This document shows positions 20,864-28,635 of a stretch of DNA of 39,298 nucleotides, one piece after another. The position numbers were made by a program, and so were the translations under genes. Under the pieces are notes generated by a model, which ran no database searches, was not told the origin of the DNA, and was given only the letters and a program-made list of their open reading frames with translations. Numbering within the stretch: position 1 is the stretch's first letter; every line of letters starts with the position of its first letter. Source of the stretch: a virus; IMG/VR virus record IMGVR_UViG_3300022926_001241, positions 1 through 39,298 of that record. One strand, written 5' to 3'.

Positions 20864-21844
20864 ATGGCATACACATCAGGTGGTTTGATACAATCGTTAG
20901 ATTATAACCTCTTAGCTTGGGCCGGAAACACTTCAGGTACATACACTAGCACCCCAAATAATGTTGCGTATGTATGGGGAGTTGGCAATGGTGACTCGGG
21001 TTATGGTCAAACAGTATCACAAATTAATGCTGTCACAGCAGGTGATGACGTAACAGCTACACAATGGGCAGGCTTAGTTTCAACAGTAAACAAAGCACTA
21101 GCACACCAAAGCGGCACAGGTGCTCAACTAGCAACAGGTAGTAACATTGGTATTACTTCAGGTGCTACTATTGAAGCATTTGCTAACGTAGTAACAGCAG
21201 TAACAACAATTAACACAAACAAAGATAGTTTTAACAGCACACGTGGTTCTACAACAACTGGTAGTAACCTAGATAATACTTGGAGCTCAGGTACTCCTAC
21301 TACACATCAAAAAACACACACAGTGACTTTTGCTAGTGCTGATCATGCTCGTTACTTCTTTAACGCAGGTGGCAGACTTAACTTAGACCTATCTACAGCG
21401 AGTGGTACTGATACTGCTAAAGAAACAGCATGGACTAACTTGTTAAACAACGGTGTTGGTACACTTAGTTTAGATGGTAAGTCTAGTTCAAGATCAGGCA
21501 CTGGTTACACAGTAACCACAAACGGTCTGGCAATTGGTTTCTGGGACTTAACTGGTACTAACCAAACAATCTTAAGATTAACAGACACAGTAGCGGCTTA
21601 TACTGCTAACTATGTTGATATCAAAGCCAAAGTCACAGGTGATGCTGGCAGTAATGGCGGCCTAGGTACAGTAATTACTTTCACAGTTGATTACAATGAC
21701 GGTGCGGCTGACAGTTCATACAACGTTGGCGGTACAGCAAATGATACAATTAGCATGACAATGCGTAACAGAATTGACATAGTTAATCCAGAAGAAACAT
21801 ACTTAGCAAATTCCTGGGGTACTCCAGTAGTAGCAGATGTTTAA
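20864..21844 (+). CDS. Virion structural protein (fibre-like)
   Basis: 326 residues, rich in Thr, Ser, Ala, Gly and Asn, with no membrane or catalytic features. It starts at an ATG with AGGA 9 bp upstream. Segments such as SLDYNLLAWAGNTSGTY (near the start) and SADHARYFFNAGGRLNLDLS (about 157-176) resemble a structural protein found near tail fibres in T4-like cyanophages and other marine myophages. It has its own late promoter box and long leader, which suggests strong late expression. It ends the virion module: an intrinsic terminator follows the stop. Probably a virion or fibre accessory protein; the specific role is not known. Confidence 0.6.
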   Translation: MAYTSGGLIQSLDYNLLAWAGNTSGTYTSTPNNVAYVWGVGNGDSGYGQTVSQINAVTAGDDVTATQWAGLVSTVNKALAHQSGTGAQLATGSNIGITSGATIEAFANVVTAVTTINTNKDSFNSTRGSTTTGSNLDNTWSSGTPTTHQKTHTVTFASADHARYFFNAGGRLNLDLSTASGTDTAKETAWTNLLNNGVGTLSLDGKSSSRSGTGYTVTTNGLAIGFWDLTGTNQTILRLTDTVAAYTANYVDIKAKVTGDAGSNGGLGTVITFTVDYNDGAADSSYNVGGTANDTISMTMRNRIDIVNPEETYLANSWGTPVVADV

Positions 21845-21852
21845 GTAGTTAC

Positions 21853-21881
21853 TTGACAAACTATTGAAAGTATAGTAGAAT
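21853..21881 (+). promoter_or_regulatory. Sigma70-type promoter
   Basis: A perfect -35 TTGACA (21853-21858), a 17-bp spacer and a -10 TAGAAT (21876-21881) give a near-consensus host sigma70 promoter for the downstream operon. The predicted start (about 21888) falls inside the left arm of the terminator hairpin. Confidence 0.7.
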
Positions 21882-21910
21882 AAAAGCACCTAAAATGGTG
21901 CTTTTATTTT
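21882..21910 (+). terminator. Intrinsic terminator of the virion module
   Basis: Nine-base-pair stem AAAAGCACC / GGTGCTTTT (21882-21890 with 21897-21905) with loop TAAAAT, followed by ATTTT. It lies 38 bp after the stop of the last virion gene. It directly abuts the -10 of the promoter at 21853-21881, so a transcript starting there would lack most of the left arm and should not terminate. Confidence 0.8.
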
Positions 21911-21939
21911 GACCTCAACAAAAAGAGATAATTACATAT

Positions 21940-22254
21940 ATGTCGACTCCAGAACAAATAGTAGATCAAATTAAGGTAGCCACAGACTACCAAAAGAATA
22001 AAAAACAACTTAAAGAAAAAATCTTAACGGATCTTCATGTGACCTATAATGGTGGCTTATTTTTAATAACCACAGATTTAATTAGTTTTCTAGCAACATG
22101 GACTAATGAAGAACTATTCTTAGAAGATGTTTATAACAATCCTATTAAAGTTAAAAGAGAAGAGCTATTAACCAAAGCCAAAGAGTGCTATCAAGCAGTT
22201 ATGAATGAGTGGCATATCGAACATGAAAAACTCAAACGTGTCAGAAAAATCTAA
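21940..22254 (+). CDS. Small conserved-looking phage protein, unknown function
   Basis: 104 residues, first gene after the sigma70 promoter, with AAAGAGA about 12 bp before the ATG. The protein is charged, with a helical N-terminus (about 1-35), a central hydrophobic segment (GGLFLITTDLISFLATW, about 39-55, too polar around it to be a clear membrane helix) and a Lys/Glu-rich helical C-terminus. I recognise no domain. Its end overlaps the start of the next gene, so the two are probably translationally coupled. Small proteins of this kind occur between the fibre and accessory genes of marine myophages. Confidence 0.6.
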   Translation: MSTPEQIVDQIKVATDYQKNKKQLKEKILTDLHVTYNGGLFLITTDLISFLATWTNEELFLEDVYNNPIKVKREELLTKAKECYQAVMNEWHIEHEKLKRVRKI

Positions 22255-23005
22255 AGGCGTATTAATATTTGCTAAAAACACAGAAACAATAGATTACGTT
22301 GCTATTGCCCGTCGTGCTGAACAATTAATTAATCATTACCTAAATTTACCAGTAACTATAGTGGAACCTACTGTAGAATCTACTACTAATGTTAGATACA
22401 ATATTGATTCTAACAAATTTGAACAATGGAACAACAGTGGTAGATATCAAGCATATGAGTTATCACCATATGATCAAACAATATTGTTAGATTCAGACTA
22501 TCTAGTAATGGATGATAATTTATTAAAAATACTTGAAGTTACAGATGATTATAAAATTGCTGGCAGTAATGACTATATCAATCAGCCAACGTCTAACAGT
22601 ATTGGAAAATACAGTTTAGAAAGTTTATGGGCAACTGTTATTGTTTTTAATAAAACACCAAAGAGCAAAATGTTATTTGATCTCGTTAAGCGTATAGAAA
22701 AATATTATGCATACTATTCTAAACTATATAACTTTCCTCGCGGTAACTATAGAAATGATTATGCTTTCACTATTGCTGACAATATGTTAAATGGATATAT
22801 ACAAGACAGCAGTAACTATATTCCTTGGGCTATTAAAACTGTTAACCAACAGGTTAATAATATAGTTCTACGAGATAATCAATTGATAATTAAAACAAAA
22901 GATCAAGGCTATGTAATTCCAAAACAAAATCTACATATAATCAGTAAAGAGTTTTTATTGAGCGACCAGTGTGAGCAATTAATCAAGGAAGCCACTAATG
23001 CGTGA
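22223..23005 (+). CDS. GT-A-like putative glycosyltransferase
   Basis: About 260 residues. Candidate starts are ATG 22205, ATG 22223 (used here) and GTG 22238; all overlap the preceding gene and none has a strong ribosome site. The fold cue is an N-terminal beta-alpha start (GVLIFAKNTETIDYVAIARR, about 12-31) and, at about 80-98, LSPYDQTILLDSDYLVMDD. This contains a D90-S-D92 motif, the usual metal/nucleotide-sugar site of GT-A glycosyltransferases. No signal or membrane segment is seen. It is paralogous to the next gene (GFLTFAQNTTDVDY aligns with its N-terminus). Donor and acceptor are unknown; the clustering with further sugar-type genes supports glycan synthesis. Confidence 0.6.
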   Translation: MKNSNVSEKSKGVLIFAKNTETIDYVAIARRAEQLINHYLNLPVTIVEPTVESTTNVRYNIDSNKFEQWNNSGRYQAYELSPYDQTILLDSDYLVMDDNLLKILEVTDDYKIAGSNDYINQPTSNSIGKYSLESLWATVIVFNKTPKSKMLFDLVKRIEKYYAYYSKLYNFPRGNYRNDYAFTIADNMLNGYIQDSSNYIPWAIKTVNQQVNNIVLRDNQLIIKTKDQGYVIPKQNLHIISKEFLLSDQCEQLIKEATNA

Positions 23006-23804
23006 ATTTAAAAGTCAATTTGGGTTTTTAACCTTTGCTCAGAATACTACAGATGTTGATTATCTAAATTTAGCCTACGAACAGGCAAAAAATATTAAAC
23101 AAACACAGAAGTCAAATGAGTATGCTGTCGTAGTAGACTCATCTACAGCAAAGTTAGTTACAGAAGAACATAGGCAAGTATTTGATCATGTTATAGAATT
23201 AACTATTGATTATGCTAATAATGAAGATTGGAAATTAAGTAATGAATGGCAAGCATTTTGGCTTACACCATTTAAAGAAACAATTAAACTAGAAAGTGAT
23301 CTATTGTTTACTGGTGATATCAGTCATTGGTTACCTGCTTTAAGATTAAAAGAAATCTGCCTAAGTTACCATTGCCGTGATCATCACAACAACATAGTTG
23401 AAGATAGTGCTTATAGAAATTTATTTAAGATTAATGATTTACCAGATGTGTATAATGGAATGATGTATTTTAGATTTAGTCAAACTGCTACAGACTTTTT
23501 TAAGACTGCCCGAGACATTTACCAAAACTGGGATCAAGTTAAACAACAACTAAAAAATTACGATAAACGACCAACCACTGATGTAGTATATGCTATAACT
23601 GCTAAAATTATTGGAGAAGAAAATTGTATAATACCAACTTTAGATTTTTTCAATTTTGTTCATATGAAACCACAAATACAAGGATGGAATGAGGATCAAC
23701 CGTGGCGGGATCATGTATTAGTAGAACATGATAATAATATGATACGTATCAATAATTTAAATCAATATCAACCAGTACACTATTATGACAAAACCTTTAT
23801 CTGA
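22998..23804 (+). CDS. GT-A-like protein, paralogue of the preceding gene
   Basis: 268 residues, starting 8 bp inside the previous gene. GFLTFAQNTTDVDYLNLAYE (about 9-28) and the WQAFWLTPFKETIKLESDLL segment (about 84-103) align with the equivalent parts of the upstream paralogue. The first Asp of the DxD-type site is replaced, giving E99-S-D101. The substitution may keep metal binding or mark an altered or lost activity. A further segment NGMMYFRFSQTATDFF (about 154-169) is where related families hold acceptor-side residues. Cytosolic, with no targeting signal. Role inferred as glycosyltransferase or a non-catalytic partner. Confidence 0.55.
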   Translation: MREFKSQFGFLTFAQNTTDVDYLNLAYEQAKNIKQTQKSNEYAVVVDSSTAKLVTEEHRQVFDHVIELTIDYANNEDWKLSNEWQAFWLTPFKETIKLESDLLFTGDISHWLPALRLKEICLSYHCRDHHNNIVEDSAYRNLFKINDLPDVYNGMMYFRFSQTATDFFKTARDIYQNWDQVKQQLKNYDKRPTTDVVYAITAKIIGEENCIIPTLDFFNFVHMKPQIQGWNEDQPWRDHVLVEHDNNMIRINNLNQYQPVHYYDKTFI

Positions 23805-24159
23805 AACAGACATATCCTTATGTAAAGCCTGGGAAATGGTTAAACCAATCAATGTGGTTGAAGAATATCGTGCTTACTACAATGAACAGGGCAAAGTACA
23901 GTTCCTAGCCGCTAATACATTTCCTGAAGGAGACAACTGGATTAACATAACCAGAGAGTTTTATGTTGCTCAGAAATTTAATTTCTCGTGGGTCATTGAC
24001 GGTAAATTAGTTGAAAAGTTACCAACAAATAAACATTATTTTAGTTTGACTCAAGGTATAAAAGATGTTAAAATAGTAAAGAATCATGCTGGAATAGTCA
24101 TTGATGACAATGAAGAATATCCAGATGTGGATTACTATGGAATTGAAAAACATATCTAG
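23785..24159 (+). CDS. Hypothetical protein between glycosyltransferase-like genes
   Basis: 124 residues, starting 20 bp inside the upstream gene and overlapping the downstream one. The sequence is mixed alpha/beta and acidic towards the end (DDNEEYPDVDYYG). No cysteine cluster, nucleotide-binding or membrane motif can be seen, and I do not recognise the family. Its position between putative glycosyltransferases, with overlapping ends, suggests co-translation and perhaps a partner role in the same pathway; that is inference from context only. Confidence 0.5.
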   Translation: MTKPLSETDISLCKAWEMVKPINVVEEYRAYYNEQGKVQFLAANTFPEGDNWINITREFYVAQKFNFSWVIDGKLVEKLPTNKHYFSLTQGIKDVKIVKNHAGIVIDDNEEYPDVDYYGIEKHI

Positions 24160-24964
24160 AATAATGTGTGTTGGTCCTAGTAGGATCAATGAAACTATGG
24201 TTACTTTAAGTTTTGACAGTAACCTAATCCCACATATAGACAAGACATATATTTTTAGTCCTTATTCACAAGAAACATTTGATAATCTATTTGAGCAATT
24301 TAGTATAGACTCTAGTAAGTTTACAATTTTAGATGATCAATATTTTGAACAGTATTATAATTTAACATTCTGGAGAGATAAAAATTGGTTTAAGCAACAG
24401 GCATTTAAGTTATGTGCGTTAGATCATTTTGATAGTGATGTATTTTTAATACAAGATTCAGATATTGTTTTGCTTGAACCATTTGAATACATTAAAAACG
24501 ATAAACTTAACTTTAAAGCAGAAGATGTATGGAACCCATTTCAGGAAATTTATGCTCAATGGGTAGAAAAAATAATTGGCATGAATAGAAAAGAAAATGT
24601 TAGTTTAGTCAATGAACTTATGCCTTATTTTAAAAGTGATTGGGTCGAACTTAAACAGCACATAGAAGATAAGCATCAAACAGATTTTTTGAGTGCTATT
24701 GCTAATTTAAAAACCTTTCATGAGGATCAATGGTTTAGTGAGTACGAACTATTGGGTATATATAAAACACATTTAGACAACAACTGGTTTTGTACTAAAT
24801 GGCAAAGTCAACCTCCAATCGATAGTTGGGAAGACTTTTATAATGTTGATTGGAAACAACACCATAGTATTAAGTTTCATACTAAGCCATTGAAATTTAT
24901 GACAGTACAAGAAGCATTAGATATAACAAAACATATTAAAGAAAACTATGTCAGAAATAATTGA
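24137..24964 (+). CDS. DUF6492-like putative glycosyltransferase
   Basis: About 275 residues. The frame extends up to 24101, but starts at ATG 24137 (used) or ATG 24164, just after the upstream stop, are more plausible. The central segment CALDHFDSDVFLIQDSDIVL followed by LEPF (about 93-116) has a D107-S-D109 motif at the end of a beta strand. The downstream LKTFHEDQWFSEYELLGIY segment is typical of acceptor-side loops in DUF6492-type and other GT-A-like proteins. Residues near the C-terminus (SIKFHTKPLKFM) may be another conserved patch. Cytosolic, with no targeting signal. The donor sugar and acceptor cannot be read from sequence. It overlaps the next gene by 17 bp. Confidence 0.55.
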   Translation: MELKNISRIMCVGPSRINETMVTLSFDSNLIPHIDKTYIFSPYSQETFDNLFEQFSIDSSKFTILDDQYFEQYYNLTFWRDKNWFKQQAFKLCALDHFDSDVFLIQDSDIVLLEPFEYIKNDKLNFKAEDVWNPFQEIYAQWVEKIIGMNRKENVSLVNELMPYFKSDWVELKQHIEDKHQTDFLSAIANLKTFHEDQWFSEYELLGIYKTHLDNNWFCTKWQSQPPIDSWEDFYNVDWKQHHSIKFHTKPLKFMTVQEALDITKHIKENYVRNN

Positions 24965-25841
24965 TATCGCAGATTTAGATTGTGTTTATCTTAGTTATGA
25001 TGAACCACAAAAAGAAGAGTTTTGGATTAAGATTCAAAACATGGTACCTTGGGCTGTTCGTGTAGACGGAGTTAAAGGATCAGATGCCGCACATAAAGCC
25101 GCGGCTGATGCCAGTACTACAGATAGATTTATTCTAATAGATGGCGACAATTTACCTGATCCAAACTTTTTTAATCTACAGTTAGAGTTAGATAATGACA
25201 ATAAAGACAGTGTGTTCCGTTGGAGGGCTCGGAATCATATTAACGGTTTAATGTATGGCAATGGTGGACTTAGTTCTTGGACCAAAGAATTCATATTTAA
25301 TATGAAGACGCATGAGAACAGTGATGGCGACGATGAAACTAATGTAGAGTTTTGTTTTGATCCTTTATATTGGCCAATGAATGATTGCTATTCAACAACA
25401 TATCCCAACCAAACTCCTTTCCAAGCATGGCGAGCAGGATTTAGAGAAGGTGTTAAGATGTGTCTGGATCGTGGTACTAAACCTACAGTAGAAGAGTTTA
25501 AAGAAAAAGCACACGGACGTAATTTAGATCATTTAACGATTTGGCATAACGTAGGCCGTGATGTTGAGAATGGTATATGGGCCATGGCTGGTGCTAGACA
25601 AGGCACAGTAATGACTATGCTAAGTAACTGGGATCATCGAGAAGTACAATGGTTTGATAACTTAGCAAATCTATGGAGTGAGTTACAATCTGACGATGTA
25701 GAAACAATAGCACGTGACAATGGTAAAGAACTTAGTAGGTTGGATCTAGCAGTAGTAGAACTAACAGCAGAACAAAGTAAATTTTTTAAGCACCATTACA
25801 AAAGTCAATTTACCAATACTGGTATTATGGACAGAGAATAA
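24948..25841 (+). CDS. GT-A-like marine-phage protein (putative glycosyltransferase)
   Basis: 297 residues. The N-terminal half reads like a family-2-type sugar transferase: DCVYLSYDEP (about 11-20), RVDGVKGSDAAHKAAADAS (about 38-56) and RFILIDGDNLPDP with a D65-G-D67 motif. HINGLMYGNGGLSSWTKEFI (about 96-115) follows. Similar proteins are common in marine myophages. The same blocks reappear, altered, in the last gene of the window (VKGRVAAYQAAAK; NPINGLEYGHMAMIAYN), so the two are paralogues. The C-terminal part (about 170-297) is helical and less recognisable. It closes the first half of the island; 51 bp separate it from the radical-SAM cluster. Confidence 0.6.
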   Translation: MSEIIDIADLDCVYLSYDEPQKEEFWIKIQNMVPWAVRVDGVKGSDAAHKAAADASTTDRFILIDGDNLPDPNFFNLQLELDNDNKDSVFRWRARNHINGLMYGNGGLSSWTKEFIFNMKTHENSDGDDETNVEFCFDPLYWPMNDCYSTTYPNQTPFQAWRAGFREGVKMCLDRGTKPTVEEFKEKAHGRNLDHLTIWHNVGRDVENGIWAMAGARQGTVMTMLSNWDHREVQWFDNLANLWSELQSDDVETIARDNGKELSRLDLAVVELTAEQSKFFKHHYKSQFTNTGIMDRE

Positions 25842-25885
25842 TATATCTAAGGCTATATATAGGCTTAAATACTAATAGAAATATC

Positions 25886-25893
25886 GATAAATA
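25886..25893 (+). promoter_or_regulatory. Late promoter box GATAAATA before the radical-SAM cluster
   Basis: The third exact GATAAATA, again between genes. It touches the first possible ATG of the radical-SAM operon (25893). T4-type late initiation would start at about 25899, leaving the ATG at 25905 nearly leaderless. It suggests that the five radical-SAM genes are transcribed late, with virion genes. Confidence 0.5.
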
Positions 25894-27305
25894 TGGAAAA
25901 ATCAATGACTAAGAGTACATTTCTTTCTGACGCTGAAAGAATTAAAGAAAAATTAGATTCTGTTAGCCCTAGTTTATGTTTAGCTAAATGGCAACAGGTA
26001 AGTTTACATTTACCAACAGGATTAAATAACTCTTGTTATCATCCTCCTTTACACGAAATAGATGCTAAGCCTTTAGAGTTCCATCCTAGTCGTTTACACA
26101 ATACAGAACATAAAAAACAACAACGTAAAAAAATGTTAGAAGGTGCTCGTCCTAAAGAGTGTAACTACTGCTGGCACATGGAAGATTTAGGAGAAATGTC
26201 AGACAGACATTATCGTTCTGGTGAGCCCTGGGCCGCTGAGCATTTTGATAACATTGTTAATAATCCATGGGATCAAGATGTAACACCTAGTTATGTAGAA
26301 GTTAATTTTAGTCATGCTTGTAACCTAGCATGTAGTTATTGTTCACCACAGTTCTCAACTGAATGGGGCAAAGACATAGAACGTTGGGGTGCTTATCCTA
26401 CTTCAACACCACACAACGATCCTGAACATTTTAAAGGAAGACGCAAGCCAATTCCAGTCAGAGAAGAAAATCCCTATGTAGAAGCATTTTGGAAATGGTG
26501 GCCTGAACTATACGGATCACTTAAACATTTTAGAATGACTGGCGGTGAGCCATTAATGGATAAGAATACACATAGGGTATTTGATTATATTTTAGCAAGT
26601 CCTAAAAGTGATTTACATGTAGACGTAACATCAAACTTTTCTGTAGAACCTAAATTATTTGAAGACTATCTAGGCAAAGTAAAACAACTTTGTAAGGGTG
26701 AACGTATTGAACACTTTATGCAGTATGTGAGTATAGACACTGGTAATCCAGACCATGCTCAATATATAAGACATGGTCTTATGCCTCAACGATTTCATAG
26801 TTACCTACATCGGTACCTGGTAGAAGTTCCAGAAAGGAATAGTTTAACATTTATTATTACAATGAATAATTTAAGTTTGTTAGGTCTACAACGGCAATTA
26901 GAAGAAATTTTAGAATTGCGTAGAATGTATAGTTCAACATACCAACGTGTCTGGTTTGATACTCCTGTGTTAAGAACACCAAGTTGGCAGAGTTTACAAA
27001 TACTACCAGCAAGTTATAGTCGTATCTTAGAGAACGTAATTAAATGGATGGAGTTAAACAAATTAGAAGAAGGTAGTGATAAGTTTGACGGATTTAAAGA
27101 TTATGAGATACAAAGACTACGAAGAGATTTCGAATGGATGAAGAAAGGTAAAAAGTTAAGTAAAAAATATTTGTATGAGCAACGAGCTGATTTTTATAGA
27201 TTCTTTAATGAGTATGATAAAAGACGTAAAACAGACTTTCTAGCAACCTTCCCTCAGATGAAAGAGTTCTGGCAAGAGTGTAAGTGGCATGCCGAAAATT
27301 CATAA
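25893..27305 (+). CDS. N-terminal-twitch radical-SAM enzyme 1
   Basis: 470 residues; an in-frame ATG at 25905 with GGA 7 bp upstream is an alternative start. The radical-SAM cluster motif CNLACSYC (C143, C147, C150; CX3CX2C) is followed by RMTGGEPLM, the SAM-binding GGE segment. Before the core is a four-Cys module (C29, C48, C90, C93: SLCLAKW, NSCYHPP, ECNYCW), the layout of the N-terminal 'twitch' radical-SAM family, which probably binds an auxiliary 4Fe-4S cluster. A strand NSLTFIITMNNLSLL (about 314-328) lies in the TIM-barrel half. Such enzymes cut SAM reductively to make a 5'-deoxyadenosyl radical; the substrate is unknown. It is the first of five paralogues and overlaps the next by 17 bp. 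Closest in type to enzyme 2 (single Cys, then H-P). Confidence 0.85.
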   Translation: MEKSMTKSTFLSDAERIKEKLDSVSPSLCLAKWQQVSLHLPTGLNNSCYHPPLHEIDAKPLEFHPSRLHNTEHKKQQRKKMLEGARPKECNYCWHMEDLGEMSDRHYRSGEPWAAEHFDNIVNNPWDQDVTPSYVEVNFSHACNLACSYCSPQFSTEWGKDIERWGAYPTSTPHNDPEHFKGRRKPIPVREENPYVEAFWKWWPELYGSLKHFRMTGGEPLMDKNTHRVFDYILASPKSDLHVDVTSNFSVEPKLFEDYLGKVKQLCKGERIEHFMQYVSIDTGNPDHAQYIRHGLMPQRFHSYLHRYLVEVPERNSLTFIITMNNLSLLGLQRQLEEILELRRMYSSTYQRVWFDTPVLRTPSWQSLQILPASYSRILENVIKWMELNKLEEGSDKFDGFKDYEIQRLRRDFEWMKKGKKLSKKYLYEQRADFYRFFNEYDKRRKTDFLATFPQMKEFWQECKWHAENS

Positions 27306-28635
27306 CGAAACAGATCTAGAATATAAACGCAGAGTAATAGATATCAAGTCTGAATCATTCTGTGGTGCTAAATGGTACAATGCTACCATATGGCTAGGTT
27401 CAGGACAAACTACTAGTTGTCACCATCCTTTACCACACCAGGTAACAGTAGAAGAAGTTAAAGCAAATCCCAAAGCATTACACAATACCTATAGAAAAAA
27501 ACAAGAACGCCAAATGATGAAAGATGGCGAAAGACCAGCAGGTTGTGAATACTGTTGGAAAATTGAAGACATGGGTACTGATAAGATATCAGACCGTGTA
27601 GATAAAACAAGGATATACACAGATGAAGAATTGGATGAAGCATACAATGCCCCTTGGACACAAGATATTGACCTTAGAACTTTGGAAATTGCTTTTGATA
27701 GGACTTGCCAGCTGGCTTGTAGTTATTGCAATCCCGCTTTTAGCAGTGCTTGGGTTCGCGATATTAAGCAACACGGTAGTTATACCAACTTGGTTAGTGA
27801 CGGTCGCAACCACTTTACTCATACTCACGATAGCAGTCAACTTTATACTATTCATCAGCATAATCCTTATGTTGAAGCCTTCTTCAAGTGGTGGGAATCA
27901 GACCTACACAAAACACTTAGAGAACTTAGAATAACAGGTGGTGAGCCATTGATGTCAGGATACACTTGGAAATTATTAGATTGGTTTAAAGAGAACAAAG
28001 GTAAAAGTCAAACACGTCTTGCTATTAATAGTAATCTTGCTATGGAACAAGATAAAATAGATCGTTTACTAGAAGCCGCTGGTGACGTTGAATTAGACTT
28101 ATATACAAGTTGTGAAGCAACATACGATCATGCTGAATATATTAGAGATGGTTTAGATTATCAGCAATGGCTACAGAATGTTGAATATCTATTAGAAAGT
28201 AAAAAGTTACGCGGACTACATGTGATGTGTACAGTCAACAGTTTATGTTTGATCTCACTACCTTACTTGTTAAAACAAATAGTTAAATGGAAAAAACAGT
28301 ACGGACAAGATGCTGTTAACTTCACTCTAAACATTCTACGCTTTCCTAGTTTCCAATCACCTTTAGTATTAGACAAAGAGTTTAGGATAGCTCAGGCCAA
28401 CAGACTAGGAATATTTAAAACAAACTATGGCGAATGGCTACATGAGTTTGAACATAATCATATAGATAGATTAATTGACTATTTACAATTAGTAGATAAA
28501 CCACATTCAGATGCGTTTGAAGAACAGAAACTATTAAGCGATTTTAAAAACTTTTACGAACAATACGATGAACGCAGAAACAAAAACTTTACAGAAACGT
28601 TTCCTGAACTAGAGGAATGGTACAATGGCTTATAA
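27289..28635 (+). CDS. N-terminal-twitch radical-SAM enzyme 2
   Basis: 448 residues, starting 17 bp inside enzyme 1. The core motif CQLACSYC supplies C140, C144 and C147; RITGGEPLM follows. The N-terminal module has C25, C44, C86 and C89 (SFCGAKW, TSCHHPLP, GCEYCW), matching enzyme 1 in spacing and in the single Cys-His-His type, unlike the Cys-Cys type of enzymes 3-5. Similarity along the whole length, including NPYVEAFFKWW before the GGE segment (NPYVEAFWKWW in enzyme 1), makes 1 and 2 a clear duplicate pair. Cytosolic, expected to be oxygen-sensitive and to need a host reductant. The substrate is unknown; two diverged copies could act on successive positions of one substrate or form a heteromer. 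Confidence 0.85.
   Translation: MPKIHNETDLEYKRRVIDIKSESFCGAKWYNATIWLGSGQTTSCHHPLPHQVTVEEVKANPKALHNTYRKKQERQMMKDGERPAGCEYCWKIEDMGTDKISDRVDKTRIYTDEELDEAYNAPWTQDIDLRTLEIAFDRTCQLACSYCNPAFSSAWVRDIKQHGSYTNLVSDGRNHFTHTHDSSQLYTIHQHNPYVEAFFKWWESDLHKTLRELRITGGEPLMSGYTWKLLDWFKENKGKSQTRLAINSNLAMEQDKIDRLLEAAGDVELDLYTSCEATYDHAEYIRDGLDYQQWLQNVEYLLESKKLRGLHVMCTVNSLCLISLPYLLKQIVKWKKQYGQDAVNFTLNILRFPSFQSPLVLDKEFRIAQANRLGIFKTNYGEWLHEFEHNHIDRLIDYLQLVDKPHSDAFEEQKLLSDFKNFYEQYDERRNKNFTETFPELEEWYNGL

Noticed and set aside
25848-25867. Imperfect inverted repeat (TAAGGC ... GGCTTA around TATATATA) as a terminator
   Set aside because: The arms have a central mismatch and no T-run follows; it is too weak to call.
27623-27934. 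Hydrophobic 103-codon + frame that looks like a membrane protein
   Set aside because: It is an out-of-frame reading of the radical-SAM enzyme 2 gene, across its CX3CX2C motif; hydrophobicity is a frame-shift artefact.
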